This document shows, one piece after another, positions 1 through 5,628 of a stretch of 13,061 nucleotides of DNA. Location: the NCBI GenBank assembly GCA_003167475.1, contig PMTB01000240.1, positions 1 through 13,061 on the forward strand, read 5' to 3'. This DNA comes from a candidate division FCPU426 bacterium. GTDB taxonomy: Bacteria; Oederibacteriota; PGYV01; Palsa-1178. The notes under the pieces are model-generated. The model searched no databases. It had not been told where the DNA came from and saw nothing but the letters and a program-made list of their open reading frames with translations. Each line of letters begins with the position of its first letter. Positions within the stretch are counted from its first letter, which is position 1. The position numbers and the translations under genes are program-made.

Positions 1-66
1 AACAACATTTGACAAAAACTCAACTAAACTTCAATATTTATATACGAGGCGTTCTGCAAAAGGACA

Positions 67-107
67 GAGATTGCTTCGTCGCTGAAGATCACGCTCCTCG
101 CAATGAC
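67..107. repeat. Dispersed intergenic repeat with imperfect dyad (GATTGCTTCG...CTCGCAATGACA type)
   Basis: The segment begins GAGATTGCTTCGTCGCTG and ends GCTCCTCGCAATGACA. Its outer ATTGC and GCAAT can pair, giving an imperfect stem-loop. From memory, closely similar sequences (read as gtcattgcgaggagcg... on the other strand) occur as scattered intergenic repeats in many unrelated bacterial genomes. Only one copy is present in this window, so the repeat status rests on recognition rather than on what is visible here. No function is assigned. Confidence 0.5.
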
Positions 108-138
108 AGCGCTACATTTTAAATTTTGTTTAAGTAAC

Positions 139-152
139 AAAACCATGGTTTT
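139..152. repeat. 14-bp perfect palindrome AAAACCATGGTTTT
   Basis: The 14 bases AAAACCATGGTTTT equal their own reverse complement. The element lies about 70 bp upstream of the predicted -35 box of the lolA-like gene. Its size and symmetry would suit a homodimeric regulator, but no regulator is encoded nearby and chance is possible in A/T-rich DNA. Confidence 0.3.
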
Positions 153-169
153 CCGGCCTGTCCTTACAT

Positions 170-214
170 TTTCCTAAAATCGCATATATAGACCACTAAT
201 GCGATTTTAGGAAA
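170..214. repeat. 16-bp perfect inverted repeat, 13-nt loop
   Basis: TTTCCTAAAATCGCAT at 170-185 is exactly mirrored by its reverse complement at 199-214, with a 13-nt spacer. The right arm ends 6 bp before the putative -35 box at 221 and is followed by TTTTCC. It could be a weak factor-independent terminator for an upstream gene outside the window, or an operator at the lolA promoter. The stem is A/T-rich and there is no long uninterrupted T-run, so a strong terminator is less likely. Confidence 0.55.
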
Positions 215-220
215 TTTTCC

Positions 221-248
221 TTGCATTTATCCTTATTTCTAATACAAT
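221..248 (+). promoter_or_regulatory. Putative sigma-70-type promoter for the lolA-like gene
   Basis: TTGCAT (221-226) and TACAAT (243-248) are separated by 16 bp. The -10 box matches TATAAT at 5 of 6 positions; the -35 box matches TTGACA only at TTG. Nearly the same pair, TTGCAT-17-TACAAT, occurs upstream of mfd, which raises confidence. Transcription would start near 255, leaving an approximately 84-nt leader before the ATG at 339. Confidence 0.5.
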
Positions 249-309
249 ACTAATTCGTACGGGTTTTATTGAAGTTTGGGTATTATAATGAAGGACAACG
301 GGCGCGGAA

Positions 310-334
310 CTCCAAACTCAAAAATTTTTGGAGG
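310..334 (+). promoter_or_regulatory. Hairpin covering the Shine-Dalgarno site of the lolA-like gene
   Basis: CTCCAAA (310-316) is the exact reverse complement of TTTGGAG (327-333), giving a 7-bp stem with a 10-nt loop. The SD sequence GGAGG is at 330-334, four bases before the ATG at 339, so the stem buries it. The left part, ACTCCAA followed by ACTCAAA (309-322), has the 7-nt period seen in other gaps of this window. A translational control role is an inference. Confidence 0.4.
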
Positions 335-338
335 CATT

Positions 339-1370
339 ATGGGCAACAAAACAAAGGTTTATCTTGTAATTTGCTGTTTTGGAGCGGTTTTGCTGGCCAA
401 TTCATGCGCTACCAACCAGGTTATTAAGGAAGAAAAGGCTGAAGTTAAGACGGCAACACCGGTTTCAGAAAGTAAAACAGCTGTTGTGACGAAAAAAACC
501 GAGGAAATTGTAAAGGCACAAAAGGAAGAACCCACACCGGCGGCTGAAGTTACGATTGAGATAAAAAAAGAAGCAACTGTTGAAAAGCAGGTAAAAGCCG
601 AGCCCACAGCCGCGGCAACGGCGGAAGTTTCACCTACGGCCGTAAAGACAAAGGAAGCCGCGAAAAAAACCGTAAAAACGGTTTCGAAATCGAAGAAGAA
701 AAAGCAGTCAACCACGGTTGTTGAAAAGAAATCATTGACTAACAACGAGCAGGTGGATGCACTTATAGACAGGATGAACAAGGCGCAGTCTGATATAGTG
801 GCGACAAAAGCAAACCTTACGATAAAGACCATTTACTCAGGCTCGGCGCCCCAGGTTGTGAAAGGCACCGCAATCGTAAAAAAGAAAGACAAGTTCAACG
901 TACATTATACCGAGCCGCAGGAACAGCGCATAGTGTCAAACGGCAGGACCATCTGGGTCTACACGCCGGCCATGCAGCAGGTCATTAAGCAGACCGTGGA
1001 GAGCGCGAATGTGGACGCGAAATTATACACTGACATGGGGAGTTCCATCGCGCACTTCGCCAGGCACAGCAGGACCACGCTTACCGAAGACGACACGGAT
1101 TACACCATCACAATGGTGCCTGAAAAAGACAAGGGCATCATGTACGACGAGATAACGGCAAGGATAGACAAGAAAACGCTCAACCCGGTATTCATGGGGT
1201 TAAAGTACGAGGGCGCGGCTACGGAAGTGACGTTCACGGACACGGTAAACTATACCGAAGCCTCCTCGGAGGGCGTACCTGAACTGGCCGCAAAGAACTT
1301 TACTTTCGTCAAGCCCGAGGGAGTGGAAGAGATAGAGGCAGCGGACCTTATGCAGGGCCTGACAAAATAA
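339..1370 (+). CDS. lolA: LolA-family outer-membrane lipoprotein carrier with long Lys/Ala-rich N-terminal linker
   Basis: The C-terminal part (about residues 135-343) looks like LolA, the periplasmic chaperone that carries lipoproteins from the LolCDE transporter to the outer membrane. It has a helical start (NNEQVDALIDRMNKAQ), then beta-rich segments including VKGTAIVKKKDKFNVHYTEP and IVSNGRTIWVYTP, which are family hallmarks. I chose the ATG at 339, preceded by GGAGG; the same frame opens at 276 but that start has no SD and would bury the signal sequence. Residues 1-22 form a hydrophobic signal (VYLVICCFGAVLLANS) ending at Cys23. The lipobox is imperfect (Asn at -2), so lipidation is uncertain and signal peptidase I cleavage after NSCA is an alternative. 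Residues 27-135 are a low-complexity Lys/Glu/Ala/Thr linker, not usual in LolA. It lies 34 nt upstream of rodZ and is probably co-transcribed with it. Confidence 0.82.
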   Translation: MGNKTKVYLVICCFGAVLLANSCATNQVIKEEKAEVKTATPVSESKTAVVTKKTEEIVKAQKEEPTPAAEVTIEIKKEATVEKQVKAEPTAAATAEVSPTAVKTKEAAKKTVKTVSKSKKKKQSTTVVEKKSLTNNEQVDALIDRMNKAQSDIVATKANLTIKTIYSGSAPQVVKGTAIVKKKDKFNVHYTEPQEQRIVSNGRTIWVYTPAMQQVIKQTVESANVDAKLYTDMGSSIAHFARHSRTTLTEDDTDYTITMVPEKDKGIMYDEITARIDKKTLNPVFMGLKYEGAATEVTFTDTVNYTEASSEGVPELAAKNFTFVKPEGVEEIEAADLMQGLTK

Positions 1371-1404
1371 AAAGCCGCGAGGCGTAACTTAAAAGGAGAT
1401 TTAA

Positions 1405-2301
1405 ATGGCAGAGACAAAAGGATACGGGGAAATACTCAGAAAAGCAAGGGAAGCGAAAAAATTTACGCACCTGGAACTTCAGAAAATATTAAAAATGGAC
1501 CCGGCTTACCTAAAAGCGCTCGAGGCTGAGGATGTAACGCCTTTTGAAAAGCATGTTTACATGAGGTTCTTTTTAAAAACTTATGCAAAACACCTGAAGG
1601 TGGACGTGAAGGAAGTCCTCGCCCTATATGATTTCTCGCCGGAAGTGGTGGAGTCGGACAAAAAAACAAAGGAACAGCCCAGGCATAAGATGCTCGTGGG
1701 CGATTTTGTCAAAGAACCCGAATCGGCACAGCTGGAAGCCGCAAAGGGCATAGATCTTACCATAATGACGCAGAAGAATATGATGATCATAGGCGGCGCA
1801 GTGGCCGGCCTTATCCTTGTTGTGGCCCTTATCATGATATTCGCCGGCAAGGGAAAGCCTGGGCAGAGCGCGGGCAATAACAATAATATTTACGTGGCCA
1901 CAGTCAACGCGCCCACGAGCCTTAAAGTTTCGGTCCGCGCAAAGGAAGATGTATGGATGAAGTCGCGCGTGGACGGAATGGAAGACGATTTTATGCTCAA
2001 AAGGAACGAAGAAAAAAAATTCAAGGATACAAACAGGATAGTTTTCCTCGTGGGTAATGCCGGAGGAGTGGAGTTCACTGTCAATGGCGACGCCATAGGC
2101 GTTATAGGCGAGTCGGGCGAAGTGATAAACGGCCTTGTTTTTGAAACCGGCAAGAACTGGTACATAGACAAGGCGCAGGGATTCAAGCGCGAGAACCCAA
2201 AACCCGAGCTTGAAGCGGCCGCGCCTACAAAGGAGCCGACAACGGCCCCTACAGCGGTTCATGAACCCACGGCCGTACCGTCGACAACGACGGCAAAGTA
2301 G
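1405..2301 (+). CDS. rodZ: RodZ-like cell-shape protein (HTH, one TM segment, DUF4115-type periplasmic domain)
   Basis: RodZ links the MreB cytoskeleton to the cell-wall elongation machinery in the inner membrane. The 298-aa protein has the expected order: an N-terminal helix-turn-helix domain of the HTH_25/Xre type (about residues 5-77, GEILRKAREAKKFTHLELQK through VYMRFFLKTYAKHLKVD), a charged linker, one transmembrane segment (about 126-147, MMIIGGAVAGLILVVALIMI), and a C-terminal domain (about 168-252) containing the VSVRAKEDVWMKSRVDG and VEFTVNGDAIGVIG motifs. A Pro/Thr-rich tail (about 265-298) ends the protein. The start is fixed by AAAAGGAG eight bases or so before the ATG. Its position before rimO and pgsA matches the conserved rodZ/ymfM-rimO-pgsA neighbourhood of many bacteria. 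YajQ between rodZ and rimO is less usual. Confidence 0.9.
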   Translation: MAETKGYGEILRKAREAKKFTHLELQKILKMDPAYLKALEAEDVTPFEKHVYMRFFLKTYAKHLKVDVKEVLALYDFSPEVVESDKKTKEQPRHKMLVGDFVKEPESAQLEAAKGIDLTIMTQKNMMIIGGAVAGLILVVALIMIFAGKGKPGQSAGNNNNIYVATVNAPTSLKVSVRAKEDVWMKSRVDGMEDDFMLKRNEEKKFKDTNRIVFLVGNAGGVEFTVNGDAIGVIGESGEVINGLVFETGKNWYIDKAQGFKRENPKPELEAAAPTKEPTTAPTAVHEPTAVPSTTTAK

Positions 2302-2329
2302 GTTTTAACGGACTGGGTTTTTTAACTTT

Positions 2330-2350
2330 AGTCTCCAGTTTCCAGTCTCA
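2330..2350. repeat. Three tandem 7-nt units, consensus AGTYTCM
   Basis: Three head-to-tail heptamers (2330-2336, 2337-2343, 2344-2350) differ only at positions 3-4 or the last base; the consensus is AGTYTCM. They lie in the rodZ-yajQ gap directly before the twin hairpin repeat. Related heptamers occur at 12602-12615. Confidence 0.6.
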
Positions 2351-2409
2351 CTTGTCCGCAGAAGTTTTAACACAGGCGGACTCGTCCGCGGAGCTTCAGC
2401 GGAGGCGGA
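2351..2409. repeat. Two adjacent diverged copies of a ~30-bp hairpin repeat
   Basis: Copy A (2351-2380) and copy B (2381-2409) share the frame CTYGTCCGC...GGCGGA. In each, TCCGC near the start pairs with GCGGA at the end, forming a short stem-loop. They differ in the middle: A/T-rich (AAGTTTTAACACA) in A and G/C-rich (GAGCTTCAGCGGA) in B. Similar GTCCGC...GCGGA units are, from memory, scattered in intergenic regions of several uncultivated lineages. Copy B ends 24 nt before the yajQ start, so it sits in that gene's leader or in the rodZ-yajQ read-through transcript. Confidence 0.6.
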
Positions 2410-2433
2410 AATAACTTTTTAGGAGGTTTTTTT

Positions 2434-2934
2434 ATGGCATCAGACAGCTCGTTCGACATAGTTTCAAAGATAGACATGCAGGAAGTGGTCAACGGCATAG
2501 ACCAGGCTATGAGGGAAATCACCAACAGGTATGATTTTAAGGATACCAATACCACCATTGAGCTCAAACAGGAAGAACGCGAGATAATAATAACCACCAC
2601 GGACGACTATAAGGTAAAAGCCTCCGAGGAAGTTTTAAGGTCCAAGATGATAAAGCGCGGGGTGCCCCTCAAGGCGCTGGTAAGCGAGACAGCCACCCAG
2701 TCCGGAATGAACAAGATGATCATGAAGATAAAGATGCAGGACGGCATACCCCAGGACAAGGGCAAGGAAATAACGAAATTCATAAAGGAACAGAACCTGA
2801 AAAAAATACAGGCTTCCATACAAAAAGATGTGATAAGGGTGACAAGCCCGAAAAAAGACGACCTGCAGGCCGTCATGCAGGTATTAAAAGGGCATGATTT
2901 CGGGATAGACATGCAGTTCACGAACTTCAGATAA
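2434..2934 (+). CDS. yajQ: YajQ-family nucleotide (cyclic di-GMP) binding protein
   Basis: At 166 aa this matches the usual YajQ size (about 160-165 aa) across its whole length. Family hallmarks visible are SSFDIVSKID at the N-terminus, the INRYDFK-type motif (here ITNRYDFKDTNTTIEL, near residues 29-44), VLRSKMIKRGVPLKAL, and the C-terminal GHDFGIDMQFTNFR. YajQ proteins are small cytoplasmic proteins with two ferredoxin-like folds; some members bind cyclic di-GMP and act with transcription factors, others bind nucleotides or RNA. Ligand binding here is inferred from family only. A strong AGGAGG sits before the ATG. The gene lies 132 nt after rodZ, across a repeat-filled gap, and 37 nt before rimO. 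Confidence 0.93.
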   Translation: MASDSSFDIVSKIDMQEVVNGIDQAMREITNRYDFKDTNTTIELKQEEREIIITTTDDYKVKASEEVLRSKMIKRGVPLKALVSETATQSGMNKMIMKIKMQDGIPQDKGKEITKFIKEQNLKKIQASIQKDVIRVTSPKKDDLQAVMQVLKGHDFGIDMQFTNFR

Positions 2935-2937
2935 TGC

Positions 2938-2965
2938 AATCACAAATCCATAATCACAAATCCCG
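2938..2965. repeat. Four 7-nt units (AATCACA/AATCCAT type) before rimO
   Basis: AATCACAAATCC occurs at 2938-2949 and again at 2952-2963, a 14-nt period that itself breaks into four heptamers all starting AATC. The array fills nearly the whole 37-nt gap between the yajQ stop and the rimO ATG, and no SD sequence is visible before rimO. Confidence 0.6.
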
Positions 2966-2971
2966 GATAAA

Positions 2972-4261
2972 ATGAAACTCGGCGTCATCAATCTCGGGTG
3001 CCCGAAAAATACCGTTGACACCGAAGTCATGATGTCTTATCTGCGCGATTTTACCCTGACACAAAATCCTTCCGAGGCCGATTACATACTCATCAATACC
3101 TGCGGTTTCCTGCGCGCCTCCAGGCTTGAATCCTCCAAGGCCATATCCGACATGCTTAAAAATAAAAAATGTAAAGTCATAGTGGCCGGATGTTTTGTCA
3201 CGAAGGAACTCAAAAAACTAAAAAAGCAATTCAAGGCGGTTTATGCCTGGGTTGGCGTCAACGACATTTCAAATATACGCAAGGCCGTGGAACACGGCGG
3301 GGTATACGTCAACTCAGCGCCATGCGTTTACAAGTCCACCGAACACGTGACCCTGCTCAATTCATACTCGGCCTACGTGAAAATATCCGACGGGTGCAAC
3401 CACCGCTGCTCTTTCTGCGTAATACCTTCGATCAAGGGGAAATACAGGTCGAGGAAGACAGAGGATATAGCGGGTGAAGTAAGCGCGCTTGTGGATTCCG
3501 GCGTGTCCGAGATCAACCTGATAAGCCAGGACCTGACCTACTATGGCAGGGATAATTACGGCAGGAGCTCTATCGCGCGGCTTATGAAGGCTATACTTAA
3601 AAAGACAAAAAAATTCTTCTGGCTCAGGCTGCTTTACCTGTACCCGGATTTTGCAGCCATCAAAGGCATAGTGTCGGTCATGGCCTCTGACAAAAGGGTA
3701 TGCAGGTATCTTGACATCCCGTTCCAACACATTTCCAACGGTATACTCAAAAGCATGAAACGCGGGTACTTAAGGCACGACGTGGAGGGTATAATTCATC
3801 ATATAAAATCAGCCATACCCGGCGTGCACCTCAGGACGTCATTTATAACGGGGTATCCGGGGGAGACGCAGGCGGATTTTGAGGAACTTAAGCAGTTTAT
3901 AGGCTGCGGCTATGTGGAAAAATCCGGCATATTCGGGTATTCGGACGAACCCGGGACGCACGCGTACACCCTTAAGAATAAGCCGGGCCAGGCAATAATA
4001 AAGAAAAGGCAGAAAAGTTTGGCCGCCGTCGCGGCAAAAGTCTGCTATACTATTAATGCGGGTGAAACTGGGAAGACAAAGAAAGTGCTTGTGATCGGGG
4101 AGCGCGCCAAAGGCATATATATGGGCAGGACCGGGGAAAACGCGCCGGATATAGACAACTATATACTTTTTAACAGCGGTAAATCCCACAAGCCGGGTGA
4201 TTTTGTGACGGTCAAAGTGACAGGGTACGAAAAATTCGACCTTTTAGGAGCAGCGATTTGA
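2972..4261 (+). CDS. rimO: Ribosomal protein S12 methylthiotransferase RimO (radical SAM)
   Basis: RimO adds a methylthio group to a conserved aspartate of ribosomal protein S12, using S-adenosylmethionine and two [4Fe-4S] clusters. The 429-aa protein shows the three-domain order of methylthiotransferases. The N-terminal domain has its cluster cysteines at Cys10 (NLGCPKNTVDTE, a RimO rather than MiaB signature), Cys44 (NTCGF) and Cys74 (AGCF). The radical SAM domain has CNHRCSFC at 142-149 followed by IPSIKGKYRSR. A TRAM-type domain lies at the C-terminus (about 365-429, KKVLVIGE through DFVTVKVTGYEKFDLLG). Length is typical. No clear SD precedes the ATG at 2972; translation may depend on yajQ read-through. 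The stop overlaps the pgsA start by 4 nt, showing tight coupling. Confidence 0.95.
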   Translation: MKLGVINLGCPKNTVDTEVMMSYLRDFTLTQNPSEADYILINTCGFLRASRLESSKAISDMLKNKKCKVIVAGCFVTKELKKLKKQFKAVYAWVGVNDISNIRKAVEHGGVYVNSAPCVYKSTEHVTLLNSYSAYVKISDGCNHRCSFCVIPSIKGKYRSRKTEDIAGEVSALVDSGVSEINLISQDLTYYGRDNYGRSSIARLMKAILKKTKKFFWLRLLYLYPDFAAIKGIVSVMASDKRVCRYLDIPFQHISNGILKSMKRGYLRHDVEGIIHHIKSAIPGVHLRTSFITGYPGETQADFEELKQFIGCGYVEKSGIFGYSDEPGTHAYTLKNKPGQAIIKKRQKSLAAVAAKVCYTINAGETGKTKKVLVIGERAKGIYMGRTGENAPDIDNYILFNSGKSHKPGDFVTVKVTGYEKFDLLGAAI

Positions 4262-4896
4262 TAAGCGAAGGGCTGAAAAAGCTTCCAAACAGGATAACCA
4301 TGTTCCGCATGCTTATAATAATATTTTTTATACCGGCATTGCTTGCCTCGAACGTGGTCTGGAATTACGTGGCGCTTTTCCTTTTCGCCATAGCCGGAAT
4401 AAGCGACTGGCTCGACGGATTTATAGCCAGGAAATACAATATCGTGAGCGACTTCGGCAAGGTCATGGACCCGCTTGCGGACAAGATACTGGTTGTGTCC
4501 ACGCTACTGTGTTTTGTCCAGCTCGGCGTGGTGCCTGCGTGGATGGTCGTCATCATAATAAGCAGGGAGTTCATGATATCCGGCATACGCATGATGGCCG
4601 CGCAGGGCGGCAAGATAATACAGGCGTCCAACCTCGGAAAATTGAAAACAGTCGTCGAAATGACCGCGATCACAACGGTGCTCCTCCTGAAAGTTATTCA
4701 GGATACCATTGAATACTATAATGAAACCCAGACCTGGGAGCAGATAGTAATGAAGCTAGGCAGCTGGGGCGACACCCTGGTGCAGTTCGCCTACGGCGCG
4801 CCGTACTGGCTGATGTTCGCAGCCACGGTCATGAGCCTGGTGTCGGGGCTGGATTATTTTTTCAGGAACAAGAAGATATTTGATAAGGAAATATAA
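4258..4896 (+). CDS. pgsA: CDP-diacylglycerol--glycerol-3-phosphate 3-phosphatidyltransferase
   Basis: PgsA makes phosphatidylglycerol phosphate from CDP-diacylglycerol and glycerol-3-phosphate in the inner membrane. The CDP-alcohol phosphotransferase motif is complete: Asp50, then DG at 53-54, AR at 57-58, Gly67, Asp71 and Asp75 (DWLDGFIAR...DFGKVMDPLAD). The N-terminal LPNRITMFRM is typical of PgsA. Several hydrophobic segments fit a six-helix membrane enzyme. The start is a TTG at 4258 that overlaps the rimO TGA; AGGAG at 4246-4250 lies 7 nt before it and supports this choice. The 212-aa length is slightly above the usual 180-200 because of an extra stretch around residues 140-180. The next gene, pgpA, encodes the following enzyme of the pathway. 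Confidence 0.94.
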   Translation: MISEGLKKLPNRITMFRMLIIIFFIPALLASNVVWNYVALFLFAIAGISDWLDGFIARKYNIVSDFGKVMDPLADKILVVSTLLCFVQLGVVPAWMVVIIISREFMISGIRMMAAQGGKIIQASNLGKLKTVVEMTAITTVLLLKVIQDTIEYYNETQTWEQIVMKLGSWGDTLVQFAYGAPYWLMFAATVMSLVSGLDYFFRNKKIFDKEI

Positions 4897-4900
4897 AGAT

Positions 4901-5055
4901 AAGTTGTTAAGCCAAAAGCCAAAAGACAAAAGTTAAGTTTTTAAGGGTTGAAGTGGTTAAGCGGTAAAACGTGGTTGTTTTTTTGCTTTACTTGACAACT
5001 TGCCTTTACTTTCTTTAACTTTACTTTTGTCTTTTGGCTTTTGGCTTGAAAACTT
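4901..5055. repeat. Long inverted repeat with 7-nt periodic arms in the pgsA-pgpA gap
   Basis: The 25 bases at 4909-4933 are an exact reverse complement of 5023-5047, and the match extends outward to 4901 and 5055 with two mismatches. The left arm is built of heptamers (AAAAGCC, AAAAGAC, AAAAGTT at 4914-4934). The 89-nt loop is also made of similar AAGTT/CTTTAA-rich sequence. If transcribed, the arms could fold into a long stem ending about 14 nt before the pgpA ATG. A TTGACA at 4992-4997 lies in the loop, but no good -10 box follows. Confidence 0.75.
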
Positions 5056-5069
5056 AAAAGGAGATTTAT

Positions 5070-5525
5070 ATGAAACACCTTTACCTGGCTATTTCGACCT
5101 TCTTCTACACCGGCTTTTTCCCCAAGGGTTCCGGCACTTTCGCAACCGCCTGTTTTTTGCCTTTTTATTACTTTATATTCAGGAGCATGAACCCGTACCT
5201 GTACCTGGGCATTACCGTGGCCCTGTATTTCATCGGCGTGTGGGCGTCAAATTATGCCGAGGCAATTTTAAAAAAAGAGGACCCGTCGGAAGTTGTCATA
5301 GACGAAGTGGTCGGGTTCCTAATCACCATGTTCCTAATCCCGTATTCCTTCAAGGCTATGATGGTGGGTTTTGTGGTTGCCAGGGTCCTGGACATAATCA
5401 AGCCATTCCCGGCCTACCAGTCGCAGGTCCTCAGGGGCGGCAACGGCATAATGATGGACGACGCGATATCGGGCGTTTATGGCTGGATACTTATGATGGT
5501 GCTGGTGCATTTCAGGGTTTTGTAA
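5070..5525 (+). CDS. pgpA: Phosphatidylglycerophosphatase A
   Basis: PgpA removes the phosphate from phosphatidylglycerol phosphate to give phosphatidylglycerol, the step after PgsA. Family motifs are visible in the 151-aa protein: GFFPKGSGTFAT (16-26), the acidic DPSEVVIDEVVG block (71-82, with Asp78-Glu79), DIIKPFP (108-114), and GGNGIMMDDAISG (123-135), which carries the last conserved Asp pair. Hydrophobic segments between these fit an integral membrane protein. Length is typical (about 150-170 aa). The ATG is preceded by AAAAGGAG, nearly the same SD context as rodZ. It is 173 nt downstream of pgsA, across a long inverted repeat. Confidence 0.94.
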   Translation: MKHLYLAISTFFYTGFFPKGSGTFATACFLPFYYFIFRSMNPYLYLGITVALYFIGVWASNYAEAILKKEDPSEVVIDEVVGFLITMFLIPYSFKAMMVGFVVARVLDIIKPFPAYQSQVLRGGNGIMMDDAISGVYGWILMMVLVHFRVL

Positions 5526-5542
5526 TTGTTTTGTATTTGTAG

Positions 5543-5564
5543 GGACAGCGCTCCCGCGCTGTCC
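5543..5564. repeat. 9-bp G/C-rich hairpin downstream of pgpA
   Basis: GGACAGCGC (5543-5551) pairs perfectly with GCGCTGTCC (5556-5564) around a 4-nt loop. It lies 17 nt after the pgpA stop, where a terminator would be expected, but there is no T-run just after it. Sequences of the form TGTAGGGACAGC... resemble, from memory, a scattered intergenic repeat in other bacteria. It may protect the 3' end of the pgpA transcript or terminate weakly. Confidence 0.5.
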
Positions 5565-5628
5565 GCACGTTGTGTTTTAAATCGGAGCAGGCAGGTTTTT
5601 TGTTTGTAATTAAACAGGGGGCTGTAAA

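Larger units (their letters stand above)
1..338. other. Non-coding leader region before the lolA-like gene
   Basis: No convincing coding sequence is present here. One frame is open from position 2 to a TGA at about 86, but it has no recognisable protein character. The stretch contains a dispersed-type repeat (67-107), a 14-bp palindrome (139-152), a 16-bp inverted repeat (170-214), a likely promoter (221-248) and an SD-masking hairpin (310-334), each listed separately. A TTGACA at 9-14 has no good -10 box at normal spacing. Confidence 0.7.

Noticed and set aside
9..14. Perfect TTGACA as a promoter -35 box
   Set aside because: No acceptable -10 box at 16-18 bp, and nothing to transcribe nearby.
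276..338. Upstream in-frame starts for the lolA-like gene (276 and 288)
   Set aside because: No SD before them, and they would put a hydrophilic stretch ahead of the signal sequence; the ATG at 339 has GGAGG.
359..832. Minus-strand open frame inside the lolA-like gene
   Set aside because: Its Phe/Ser/Val-rich product is the reverse of the Lys/Glu/Thr linker codons; no start signals or family features.
1624..2262. 212-aa minus-strand frame opposite rodZ
   Set aside because: Shadow of the RodZ coding frame; His/Cys-rich composition unlike a real protein here.
2330..2965. Repeats in the yajQ region as a CRISPR array
   Set aside because: Units are 7 nt or about 30 nt without unique spacers, and no cas genes are present.
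4992..4997. Perfect TTGACA in the pgsA-pgpA gap as a pgpA promoter
   Set aside because: The best -10 at 17 bp (TTAACT) matches only 3 of 6, and the hexamer lies in simple repeat sequence.
5000..5542. 180-aa plus-strand frame overlapping pgpA
   Set aside because: Out of frame with pgpA, begins in repeat DNA and is rich in Arg/Gly/His; pgpA motifs are in the other frame.
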